A stretch of 7,522 bases of DNA from JBIOWF01 sp044868295. GTDB taxonomy: Bacteria > Actinomycetota > Actinomycetes > Streptosporangiales > Streptosporangiaceae. Shown piece by piece: positions 1 to 5,630 of this stretch. The stretch lies in the NCBI GenBank assembly GCA_044868295.1, contig JBIOWF010000227.1, forward strand, positions 1-7,522, written 5' to 3'. Under the pieces are notes generated by a model. It had not been told where the DNA came from, did not search any database, and saw only the letters and a program-made list of their open reading frames with translations. Position 1 is the stretch's first letter; the number at the start of each line of letters is the position of its first letter. A program made the translations under genes and the position numbers.

Positions 1-369
1 GACGGAGAGCATGGCATCCAGGCCCTTATGGGCGAGTTTGTCGGCGTCGATCCACATGCCGTGGAAGGTGCCGCTGTTGGCGAGCCGCGGTGCCCTGTCC
101 TGGATGAACCCCTTGAGCCGGATCAGCCTCGCCCCGATTCCGTCTGGCAGCCCCTTCTGGTCAAGGGCCGTCGCCGCCTCGTCGACGACCCACACCTGAC
201 CCGCCGACCACACGGCCAGCATGGCCGGTGGCGCCAGGAAGCAGCCGACCATGATCAGAATCGCGGAGAGGACCGACTTCCATCTTCTTCTCGGTACGGC
301 CAGTGCGCGCAGGCGCCGGACCTCGGCGCGAAGCGCTTCCAACTCGTCTTCATGCTGCTGACTGGACAT
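1..369 (-). CDS. Actinobacterial integral membrane protein, N-terminal part (runs off left edge)
   Basis: The frame is open from an ATG at 369-367 to the window edge, so 123 residues are visible and the C-terminus is missing. AGAGGTG lies just upstream of the ATG and serves as ribosome binding site. Residues 1-25 are charged and heptad-like (MSSQQHEDELEALRAEVRRL), suggesting a short cytoplasmic coiled coil. About residues 33-55 form a hydrophobic membrane segment (SAILIMVGCFLAPPAMLAVW). The following part, expected outside the membrane, contains a patterned F-x-x-M-W-x-x-A-x-x-x-A-H stretch near residues 107-116. This layout (short coil, LGC-LAP-type helix, then a loop with FxxxWxxAxxxAHxxL) matches a broad family of actinobacterial membrane proteins of unknown function that usually have further helices. 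I recognise the family pattern but no function. It follows the phosphatase gene on the same strand after 124 bases, so it could be co-transcribed with it or have its own promoter. Confidence 0.75.
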   Translation of the reverse strand, partial: MSSQQHEDELEALRAEVRRLRALAVPRRRWKSVLSAILIMVGCFLAPPAMLAVWSAGQVWVVDEAATALDQKGLPDGIGARLIRLKGFIQDRAPRLANSGTFHGMWIDADKLAHKGLDAMLSV

Positions 370-392
370 GATCACCTCTGCCCGGCGTCTCG

Positions 393-429
393 GCCTGCCA
401 GTGATCAGCAGGCATGCGAGCCGGCCTGC
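393..429. repeat. Two mutually exclusive small hairpins between phosphatase and membrane-protein genes
   Basis: GCAGGC (408-413) can pair with GCCTGC on either side (393-398, loop 9; or 424-429, loop 10). The nine bases CGGCCTGCC occur at 391-399 and again at 422-430 as a direct repeat. On the minus strand this lies after the phosphatase stop and just before the membrane-protein start. It could be a weak terminator or a leader structure. There is no U-tract, and the stems are only 6 bp. Confidence 0.3.
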
Positions 430-493
430 CCCGACCTGTTCGCGATCAACCCCTTGAATACCCAGATCACGACCGCCGGTGGTCAAGCGGAGA

Positions 494-2242
494 TCACGAG
501 TGGCCAAGTCGGGGAAGTCGCTGCTCCACCCAGACGATCTTTCCGTGCGGGGTCGGGCGAGTGCCCCAGCGGTGCGCGAACCGCTTGATCAGCTGAAGCC
601 CGCGCCCGGTGTCGTCGTCGGGAGACGGCGAACGCAGGGCGGGGACCGTGGAGGAGCCGTCGCTCACTTCGCAGACCAGCGTCTGGCCCCGGAGCAGCCG
701 CAGCTCGATCGGCGGCCACCCGTGTTTCAACGCGTTGGTCACCATCTCGCTGACGATCAGCTCGGTCGTGTCGGCGAGGTGCCCGAGACCCCACGACCCG
801 AGCGTGGCGCGGACGAACCGGCGGGCACGCCCCACGAAGCGCGGGTCGTCGGTCAGGGGGAACGAGGCGAACTCGTCGGGGTCGAGCTCCCGCACCCGGG
901 CCAGTAGCAAGGCGATGTCGTCGCGCTCGTGGCCCGGCCGCTGGCTGCTGATCGTCAGGTCACACATGTCCTCGAGGTCGACGGCGGGCCCCGCGAGCAG
1001 ACGGCGTAGCGCCATGATGCCCGCGTCGATGTCCCGCTCACGGCTCTCCACCAGGCCGTCGGTGTAGAGGGCCAGCACGCTGCCCGCCGGGAGCGTCAGC
1101 GTCCGCATCTCGGGCGGATCGCTGCCGATGCCCAGCGGAAGCCCAGGAGGCAGGTCGACGATCTCGGTCGACTGGTCGGGATGGATCAGCACCGGAGGGA
1201 CGTGCCCCGCCAGCGCGAGCGCGCAGTCTCGCGTCACCGGGTCGTACACCGCGTAGACGCAGGTTGCTATCTGTGTCGGATCGAGGTCCTGGCTCATCCG
1301 GTTGAGCGTGAACAGCACCTCGTCCGGGGGCAGGTCGAGGCTGGCCAGGGTGCGCGCCGCCGTACGCAACTGACCCATGGTCGCGGCGGCCCGGGTGCCG
1401 TGGCCCATGACGTCGCCCACGACCAGGGCGGACCGGCAGCCGGGCAGCGGGATCACGTCGTACCAGTCGCCGCCCACGCCCATCAGGTCACTCGCCGGCA
1501 GATATCGCGAGGCGATCTCCATGCCGAGCGGCTGGGGCAGGTCGGTCGGGAGGAGGCTGCTCTGCAGGGTCAGTGCCGTACGGCGCTCGCGGGTGTAGAG
1601 ACGGGCGTTGTCGATGCAGACCGCGGTCCTGGCGGCGAGCTCCTCGGCGACCGCGACGTCCTGTTCCTCGAACGGCCGGCTGTCCGGGCGCCGGGTGAAG
1701 ACCGCGCAGCCGAGCACGCGGCCACGCGCGCGCAGCGGCACCGTCAGGAACGACGTGTCGGTCAGGAGCTTCCCGACGATGTCCTCCCGATCGAAGCTGA
1801 CGCCGATGAGCCGCGCCCGCTCCGCGTCCAGGCTGGGATACATGAGCGGCTTGCCGGTCGCCATGCACTGGGCCTGCGGGACCATCGCCGGATGGGCCGT
1901 GACCTCCCCGACGGGGAACGCCTCCAGCCATGTCTGGACATCCTCGTGGGCCACGCCGACCGCGACGCGGCGGACCAGCGCGGAGCCGTCCACCGGACGG
2001 GAGGGGAACTCGCCGTCGATGATCAGCCGGTCCTGGACCAGGATCGCCGCCGTGTCCGCGAAGCGCGGGACGGTCACGTCCATGAGCTCGCGGCTCGTCT
2101 CCGCCAGGTCCAGCGTGCTGCCGATCCGGTGGCTCGCCTCGTTGAGGAAGGCCAGCCGTGCGTTCGCGGCGGCGGCACTACTCCTGTGCCATTCGGCCCG
2201 GTCGCCGGGTTCGGGGTCCTTGATGACGCAATTCCGGTTCAA
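494..2242 (-). CDS. GAF-SpoIIE/PP2C serine phosphatase with C-terminal HATPase (RsbU/RsbW-type regulator)
   Basis: This 582-aa cytosolic signalling protein most likely dephosphorylates anti-anti-sigma (STAS) proteins. Residues about 28-215 form a GAF-like sensor (LAFLNEASHRIGSTLDL to the helix AARTAVCIDNARLY). The typical linker RERRTALTLQSSLLP follows at 218-232. The PP2C/SpoIIE domain spans about 246-450 and has its metal-binding motifs: GGDWYD (257-262), VGDVMGHG (275-282), LYTDGLVE (392-399) and DDIALL (441-446). Residues about 460-577 form a GHKL ATPase/anti-sigma kinase domain with N-box ELIVSEMVTNALKH (494-507), SDGS (527-530) and G2 motif TGRGLQL (545-551). One polypeptide therefore holds opposing phosphatase and kinase-type modules, a common actinomycete arrangement. 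The chosen start is TTG at 2242-2240. GGAG lies 6 bases upstream, and no ATG, GTG or TTG lies upstream in the open frame. No STAS partner gene is in the window. Function is inferred from domains; the sigma factor controlled is unknown. Confidence 0.93.
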   Translation of the reverse strand: MNRNCVIKDPEPGDRAEWHRSSAAAANARLAFLNEASHRIGSTLDLAETSRELMDVTVPRFADTAAILVQDRLIIDGEFPSRPVDGSALVRRVAVGVAHEDVQTWLEAFPVGEVTAHPAMVPQAQCMATGKPLMYPSLDAERARLIGVSFDREDIVGKLLTDTSFLTVPLRARGRVLGCAVFTRRPDSRPFEEQDVAVAEELAARTAVCIDNARLYTRERRTALTLQSSLLPTDLPQPLGMEIASRYLPASDLMGVGGDWYDVIPLPGCRSALVVGDVMGHGTRAAATMGQLRTAARTLASLDLPPDEVLFTLNRMSQDLDPTQIATCVYAVYDPVTRDCALALAGHVPPVLIHPDQSTEIVDLPPGLPLGIGSDPPEMRTLTLPAGSVLALYTDGLVESRERDIDAGIMALRRLLAGPAVDLEDMCDLTISSQRPGHERDDIALLLARVRELDPDEFASFPLTDDPRFVGRARRFVRATLGSWGLGHLADTTELIVSEMVTNALKHGWPPIELRLLRGQTLVCEVSDGSSTVPALRSPSPDDDTGRGLQLIKRFAHRWGTRPTPHGKIVWVEQRLPRLGHS

Positions 2243-2276
2243 TCCATGCTCCGGCAGAGGCAGACGATGTCCGAGA

Positions 2277-2305
2277 ATCGTAGAGAGGGATCCGTCGCAT
2301 TTCAG
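2277..2305 (-). promoter_or_regulatory. Candidate SigA/HrdB-type promoter for the phosphatase gene
   Basis: On the minus strand, CTGAAA (2305-2300) and TACGAT (2282-2277) are separated by 17 bases. They match TTGACA at 4 of 6 positions and the actinobacterial -10 form TANNNT. Transcription would start near 2270, leaving a leader of about 25-30 bases with the GGAG ribosome binding site. This is pattern matching only. Confidence 0.4.
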
Positions 2306-2647
2306 CGATTTGCACTGACCTGCGCCGGGGAATGCCTGCGGCTCTCTGCCGGCTCTCCGCCGTGGCGACCGAGGCAGGGGATGCAGAGGTCACGGACTAG
2401 ACGGTGGGGAGTCGGGCCAGGGCTTCGGTGACGGGCTCCTGGGGACTCCTGGTCGGCTCGCTCACGCCGTCCTCACGTTGAGGAGTAGTTCCGGACCGTC
2501 CCAGTCTCGGCGTTCACGGCGGAGCGCGGAAGCTATCCCTTGCGTTCGAGTTCAACCCGTTCCGTACGGCGGCCACGCTCTCCGTGCGGTTCGCGAAACC
2601 GCCCGCGAGGTTCTCGACTCGGCCGGGCCGAGATGAGGAGCCAGCGC
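2306..2647. other. Stretch without a convincing gene
   Basis: No frame here has convincing codon structure or a recognisable product. A 22-codon minus-strand frame (GTG at 2465 to TAG at 2397, starting MSEPTRSPQEP) has GAGGA about 4 bases upstream. It could be a tiny peptide or the remnant of a longer gene. A short inverted repeat TCCTCA-cgt-TGAGGA overlaps the upstream side of that frame. An odd palindrome CTCGGCCGGGCCGAG at 2618-2632 (7-base arms) sits directly before the ribosome binding site of the helix-turn-helix gene and could be an operator. No credible plus-strand promoter was found for that gene. Confidence 0.4.
2618..2632. promoter_or_regulatory. Palindrome abutting the HTH gene's ribosome binding site
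   Basis: CTCGGCCGGGCCGAG has 7-base complementary arms around a central G. It ends three bases before AGGAG (2636-2640), the ribosome binding site of the plus-strand helix-turn-helix gene. This is a suitable place for an autoregulatory operator or a small RNA hairpin. GC-rich palindromes of this size also arise by chance in such DNA. Confidence 0.25.
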
Positions 2648-2940
2648 GTGCTACCGATCGAGGACTACCAGGCCGAGATCGAGCGCCCCGCACTACTCGA
2701 CCTGGTCGGCTCCACCGAGGGGGCGAGGTCCTGTCCCAGGGCGGGAAGGTCACGCGGCAGCGCTTCGAGGAGGTCGCGCGTACGCACCCCGACTTCCCCA
2801 AGCCGGTTGCCGAGCCGGCACGCGGCAAGATCTACACCCGCGATAGCATCGAGGCGTTCAACAAGCGGTGGACCCGCAAGCGGACCGGACGCCCACCGAA
2901 GAGCGCCGCCAGTGAGGAATCTACAAGCGCGGGTCGTTGA
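2648..2940 (+). pseudogene. Small AlpA/excisionase-like helix-turn-helix protein, frameshifted
   Basis: The gene starts at GTG 2648, with AGGAG at 2636-2640 and 7-base spacing. The first 24 codons (MLPIEDYQAEIERPALLDLV, then GSTE) are in one frame up to 2719. The rest, GEVLSQGGKVTRQRFEEVAR onward, is in another frame from 2722 to the TGA at 2938-2940. Joined, they give about 97 residues of a familiar small DNA-binding fold: LVGSTE as the first helix lead-in, TRQRFEEVARTHPDFPKPVAE as the recognition region, GKIYTRDSIEAF as the wing/helix, then a basic tail (RKRTGRPPK). Such proteins bind DNA as small regulators or excisionases. The frame change lies in a run of five Gs (2719-2723), and one more base there would restore the frame. 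It is either a real inactivating deletion or a sequencing error. No integrase lies nearby, so a role in excision is unsupported. It converges on the 94-aa gene with 20 bases of overlap. Confidence 0.7.
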
Positions 2941-3205
2941 GAAGGGCGAACCCGTCCGCGTCAGTCTCGGTGAGCGTGGCCACGGCGAAACGCCGGCCGG
3001 GCGTCTCCTTCGCGGGGATGCCCGCCTGTTCGGCGATCCGCGCGGCCGGCACCTGGAGCGGCAAGGTTGCCGGGTGTCGGGCGCTGATGATCTCCGCCGT
3101 GTCGCCCACGATGAGCAGGACGACTGCTTCACCTTCGGGGATGACGATGGGCTGTCGGCTCTTGCGGAGCTCTTCTTTCCACCGGTTGATCTCGTCGCGG
3201 TGCAT
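2921..3205 (-). CDS. Hypothetical protein, 94 aa
   Basis: I do not recognise this protein. The start, ATG at 3205-3203, is supported by GGGAGG with 7-base spacing, one of the best ribosome binding sites in the window. The product begins with a basic amphipathic helix (MHRDEINRWKEELRKSRQP). A beta-rich hydrophobic stretch follows (IVIPEGEAVVLLIVGDTAEII, about 20-40), then a likely helix AARIAEQAGIPAKE (about 54-67) and another strand FAVATLTETDADG. There is no signal peptide or membrane helix, so it is probably a small soluble protein. Its 3' end overlaps the 3' end of the broken helix-turn-helix gene by 20 bases, tail to tail. A regulator/partner pair is possible, but convergent orientation argues against a classical toxin-antitoxin operon. 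A -10-like TATCGT lies about 20 bases upstream of the start. Confidence 0.7.
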   Translation of the reverse strand: MHRDEINRWKEELRKSRQPIVIPEGEAVVLLIVGDTAEIISARHPATLPLQVPAARIAEQAGIPAKETPGRRFAVATLTETDADGFALLNDPRL

Positions 3206-3224
3206 GTCTTTGCCTCCCGGAAGA

Positions 3225-3230
3225 ACGATA
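3225..3230 (-). promoter_or_regulatory. Possible -10 box for the 94-aa gene
   Basis: TATCGT on the minus strand fits TANNNT. It would place the transcription start near 3218, just ahead of the GGGAGG ribosome binding site. No recognisable -35 box lies 16-19 bases further upstream, so this is weak. Confidence 0.25.
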
Positions 3231-3274
3231 GAACCCCGCCCATCACAGGGCGAGGGCCAGCCAGCGCAACGCTG

Positions 3275-3309
3275 CTGCCAGTTGCAGCTATTCAGCGCCA
3301 GACTGGCAG
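3275..3309. repeat. Inverted repeat, 8-bp arms
   Basis: CTGCCAGT (3275-3282) and ACTGGCAG (3302-3309) are perfectly complementary, with a 19-base loop. The repeat lies next to the larger hairpin at 3319-3359, in the gap between the methyltransferase stop and the 94-aa gene start. It may add to termination or act in the upstream region of the 94-aa gene. Confidence 0.35.
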
Positions 3310-3318
3310 ATCGTTGTT

Positions 3319-3359
3319 CTCCGGCCGGTCGGAGCCCGCAGCATTCCGACCGGCCGGAG
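3319..3359 (-). terminator. Strong hairpin, likely terminator of the radical SAM/methyltransferase operon
   Basis: CTCCGGCCGGTCGGA (3319-3333) and TCCGACCGGCCGGAG (3345-3359) form a perfect 15-bp GC-rich stem with an 11-base loop. It begins about 70 bases past the methyltransferase stop in the direction of transcription. There is no U-tract on either strand, which is common for actinomycete terminators. A bidirectional role is possible, but there is no plus-strand gene to terminate. Confidence 0.55.
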
Positions 3360-3427
3360 TTCAGGCCCGGCCAGGCTGGGTTTGGCGGCGCAGACTGGCC
3401 GGGGGATCGTGGGCTGGGCCCGCCGCG

Positions 3428-4504
3428 CTAGCCGATGGTGGCCTTCCACCGTCCGCGCTGCAGGTGGATAGTCCCGTCAGGGGTGATACGAACGAGCGCG
3501 CCGTAGAGCGGCAGCGAGCCGTGCTGAAGCCAGTAGCCGCGGACCTCGTCGAACAAGTCCCACAGGCGACGCGGCCCACCCTGGTGGACGGTGGGCGGCT
3601 CCCCGTCGGTGGACTCGGCCCGGGCCCACGAACCGTCGTCGTGGACCATCACCGCCGTCTCAGTGTCGCCGTCCTTCCAGAAGCCGTGCTCGATGTCGGG
3701 GGCCTTCACCTCCAACATTGAGCGGAGCTCCCAGGCTTCCTCGACGATGTCCAGCACGGGCAGCGGGCTGGTCGTGACGTCGTCCCCTTCGGCGGTCCGG
3801 GCCGTGGCCATGAGGTCGGCCGGGCCGGGCGGGTAGTCGGCGCCCGCCCGTGTTTGCATGAACATCGCCCAGTCACGCTCGACCTGGCCGACCGCGCCGC
3901 CGTCCTCGGTCTTGGTGGCGGTGACGATGAGCGAGGTGTTGGTGATGGTCGTCGCCAGCCGGCCACCCGTAGGCAGGGCGGCCAGCCAGGAGGCAGGAAT
4001 CGGCTTGACCGACACCATCGCCACGATCCGGTCGTACATGCCCGGTAGGGGGCCGGTCGCGTCGCCGGTGACGATCTGCGGCAGGTAGTCGATCCCTGCC
4101 AGCCGTTCGGCGGCGGCCGCGGTGAGGTAGTCGTCCACGTCGATCGACGTCACACGTTCGGGGCCGAGGAGAGCGCACAGGATGGCCGTGCCGTACCCGG
4201 TGCCGGTGCCGACGTCGAGCACGGTGTCCTTCTCGCCGATCCGGGCGTGCCGGTACATCTGCAGCACGAGACCCGGCAGCGTGCTGGATGAAGTGGGCCG
4301 ATCGGTCGGTGCGTCGTCGGCCTTGGCTTGGTCGGCGTGCAGGGTGCCGACCTTGGTGACGAGCGTTCGGTTCCGGTAGGCGACGTCCAGCCAGGCCGCT
4401 TCGTTGGCCGGGCCGTGCTGCGCCTCCCAGTGACTGCTGCTCCACTGCCACCAGGCGGGGACGAACTGGTGGCGGGGGGTGTTCGCGACGGCGTCGCGCC
4501 ACCG
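3428..4504 (-). CDS. PCMT-like SAM-dependent methyltransferase, start missing (fused out of frame to radical SAM gene)
   Basis: The frame gives 358 coherent residues from RWRDAVANTPRHQFVPAWW (4504) to the TAG at 3430-3428. PRHQFVP at residues 10-16 is typical of the N-terminus of protein-L-isoaspartate O-methyltransferase relatives. RPTSSSTLP lies at 69-77. The SAM-binding motif I VLDVGTGTGYG lies at 95-105, followed by the acidic VTSIDVD (118-124). The long C-terminal extension ending in VHQGGPRRLWDLFDE and a basic ITPDGTIHLQRGRWKAT tail resembles actinomycete methyltransferases linked to peptide maturation, not housekeeping Pcm (about 210-220 aa). Such enzymes methylate an Asp/isoAsp carboxylate using S-adenosylmethionine. 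The catalytic domain is intact, but no credible start exists. The frame continues upstream only through antisense-like nonsense inside the radical SAM gene, where GTGs at 4582 and 4576 are poor starts. About 20 N-terminal residues appear lost. Confidence 0.8.
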   Translation of the reverse strand, partial: RWRDAVANTPRHQFVPAWWQWSSSHWEAQHGPANEAAWLDVAYRNRTLVTKVGTLHADQAKADDAPTDRPTSSSTLPGLVLQMYRHARIGEKDTVLDVGTGTGYGTAILCALLGPERVTSIDVDDYLTAAAAERLAGIDYLPQIVTGDATGPLPGMYDRIVAMVSVKPIPASWLAALPTGGRLATTITNTSLIVTATKTEDGGAVGQVERDWAMFMQTRAGADYPPGPADLMATARTAEGDDVTTSPLPVLDIVEEAWELRSMLEVKAPDIEHGFWKDGDTETAVMVHDDGSWARAESTDGEPPTVHQGGPRRLWDLFDEVRGYWLQHGSLPLYGALVRITPDGTIHLQRGRWKATIG

Positions 4505-5262
4505 CGATCGAGGATCTCCGCGAGCGGTGTGGTCTTGACGTTCCCCGCGGACTGCAAGAAGCGGGATAGGACGCACATCCACACGTCCCCGTTGGAGGCG
4601 ACGGCGGCGCGACCGTTGCCGCACTGTCCACACAGCTCCTTGACGCCGGTCTCGATGGTGTTGGCGCCGCGGCCGACCCCGCGCATCCGGTCGATCGGGC
4701 CGAGGCGGTTTACGCCGAGTGTCTTCATCTGCGCGTGCGCCTCCTCGGCACGCTGCCCGTCCCAGAGCTCGACGATGGCGACCTTGAGGGGGATGCCCCG
4801 CTGAAGGGCCTCCTTGATGTTGGCGAGGGTCCGGGCGTGGGAGCCGCGGCGCTGGGTGATGCGGTCGTGCTCCTCGGCGTCGTCGGAGTAGTACGACGTG
4901 GCCAGAGTGACGTTCGGGTGCACGAGCAGGTCCCACAGACGTTCGGACGCCTGGTAAAGGTTCGAGAACACCTGGACGCGGAGGCTCTGGTCAAGGGCGT
5001 GCCTCAGCAACTGCTCGAAGTCCGGGTGGCGTGTGGGCTCGCCGCCGATGAGCTGGACGGTGGTGATCCCGGTGGCCGGAGCCTGGGTGAGCAGCTGTTC
5101 CCACTCGCCGGTCGTCATCGTGCCGTGTGAGCCTGTCGGTCCGGACGAGGAGTAGCAGTGGGCACACGTCAGTTGGCAGCGGCCGGTCACCTCCAATTCC
5201 AGGAACGTTACGGGCGCCAGGCCCGGCGTGGGTGTGACGGTCGGGAGTTCGTGCGGTGTCAC
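4150..5262 (-). CDS. Radical SAM protein, C-terminus lost at a frame break near 4504
   Basis: The start is GTG at 5262-5260, with AAAGGGAG 9 bases upstream. Residues 19-240 read as a radical SAM enzyme: CX3CX2C cluster in VTGRCQLTCAHCY (C29, C33, C36), GGEP at 73-76, an SNLY strand end at 100-103, and a partial SPASM-like CGQC...C set (C211, C214, C230) followed by AGNVKTTPLAEILD. These enzymes bind a 4Fe-4S cluster, cleave S-adenosylmethionine to a 5'-deoxyadenosyl radical, and in this SPASM-type branch usually modify peptides. Recognisable sequence ends at about residue 253 (4504). The remaining codons to the stop at 4152-4150 are Pro/Arg/Ser-rich nonsense, because the methyltransferase is encoded there in another frame. 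The usual Cys-rich SPASM tail is therefore absent. Upstream lie the 80-aa and 123-aa genes and a hairpin. Activity of the truncated form is doubtful. Confidence 0.85.
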   Translation of the reverse strand: MTPHELPTVTPTPGLAPVTFLELEVTGRCQLTCAHCYSSSGPTGSHGTMTTGEWEQLLTQAPATGITTVQLIGGEPTRHPDFEQLLRHALDQSLRVQVFSNLYQASERLWDLLVHPNVTLATSYYSDDAEEHDRITQRRGSHARTLANIKEALQRGIPLKVAIVELWDGQRAEEAHAQMKTLGVNRLGPIDRMRGVGRGANTIETGVKELCGQCGNGRAAVASNGDVWMCVLSRFLQSAGNVKTTPLAEILDRGGATPSRTPPATSSSPPGGSGAAVTGRRSTARPTKRPGWTSPTGTERSSPRSAPCTPTKPRPTTHRPIGPLHPARCRVSCCRCTGTPGSARRTPCSTSAPAPGTARPSCALSSAPNV

Positions 5263-5344
5263 GGTCGTGTGCTCCCTTTCGGTTGTGGTTGGTGGGTGGC
5301 CCCGCCCTTGGCCCCTTCAACCAGGGACGGGACCACCACCTGGA

Positions 5345-5384
5345 GCCCGCCTGCCGTACCGGCGAAGGTGCTCGGCAGGCGGGC
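5345..5384 (-). terminator. Hairpin between the 80-aa gene and the radical SAM gene
   Basis: GCCCGCCTGCCG (5345-5356) and CGGCAGGCGGGC (5373-5384) form a perfect 12-bp stem. The loop can add ACC/GGT pairing (5358-5360 with 5367-5369). It starts 3 bases past the 80-aa stop codon in the direction of transcription and ends about 80 bases before the radical SAM start. It could terminate or attenuate read-through into the radical SAM gene. No U-tract follows. Confidence 0.5.
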
Positions 5385-5387
5385 AGC

Positions 5388-5630
5388 TCATGGGTATTGG
5401 AGGTCGCGCCACTCCTCATCGGAGACCGGTGGTATGCCCAGCGACTCCGCTGCGGCGTCCAGGCCAGTACGGCTGAGGCGACCGCCTGCGATCAGCCCCT
5501 GGGAACGCTGACACTCCCGCGTTACGATGTCGGCCAACGCCGCCTTCACCCGGGCCACCGTGGCGGCCATGGCCGCAATCTCGGCGGCGGTGAATCCCCG
5601 GTCGGGCAACTGCGGCGGGACCATCATCAC
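5388..5630 (-). CDS. Hypothetical protein, 80 aa, translationally coupled
   Basis: I do not recognise this product. It begins at GTG 5630-5628, or at the ATG codons that follow immediately (5627-5625, 5624-5622). The start overlaps the TGA of the upstream 123-aa gene, so it is very likely translated by coupling. No strong ribosome binding site of its own is visible. Residues 14-42 (TAAEIAAMAATVARVKAALA onward) predict an amphipathic helix. The C-terminal third contains SRTGLDAAAESLGIPPVSDEEW and ends in DLQYP. There is one Cys (C40) and no signal or membrane segment. Its position directly before the radical SAM gene makes it worth comparing with precursor or partner proteins of peptide-modifying systems, but it lacks an obvious leader/core layout. 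The hairpin at 5345-5384 follows its stop. Confidence 0.65.
   Translation of the reverse strand: MMMVPPQLPDRGFTAAEIAAMAATVARVKAALADIVTRECQRSQGLIAGGRLSRTGLDAAAESLGIPPVSDEEWRDLQYP

Noticed and set aside
457..486. Promoter TTGACC-18-GGTATT for the membrane-protein gene
   Set aside because: The -35 is reasonable but the -10 matches the consensus at only 3 of 6 positions. The GGGTAT there lacks the upstream box of stress-sigma promoters.
1181..2431. Long plus-strand open frame of 416 codons
   Set aside because: It is antisense to the phosphatase, its translation is Arg/Ala/Gly-rich without motifs, and the minus-strand frame carries clear conserved domains. Long antisense frames are normal in GC-rich actinomycete DNA.
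2648..3205. HTH gene plus 94-aa gene as a toxin-antitoxin pair or integrative-element remnant
   Set aside because: The genes are convergent instead of co-operonic, the 94-aa protein shows no known toxin motif, and no integrase, attachment-site tRNA or transposase is in the window.
2540..3721. Plus-strand open frame of 393 codons
   Set aside because: Only its stretch 2648-2719 is meaningful, as the N-terminus of the frameshifted HTH gene. The rest is antisense to the 94-aa gene and methyltransferase and has no coherent composition.
4490..4520. Programmed -1 ribosomal frameshift making a radical SAM-methyltransferase fusion
   Set aside because: No X-XXY-YYZ slippery sequence or adjacent stimulatory structure is evident at the junction, and both proteins lack their expected termini.
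4504..4936. Upstream extension of the methyltransferase frame as a real N-terminal domain
   Set aside because: The translation is Arg/Pro-rich low-complexity sequence, while the same bases in the other frame encode conserved radical SAM motifs.
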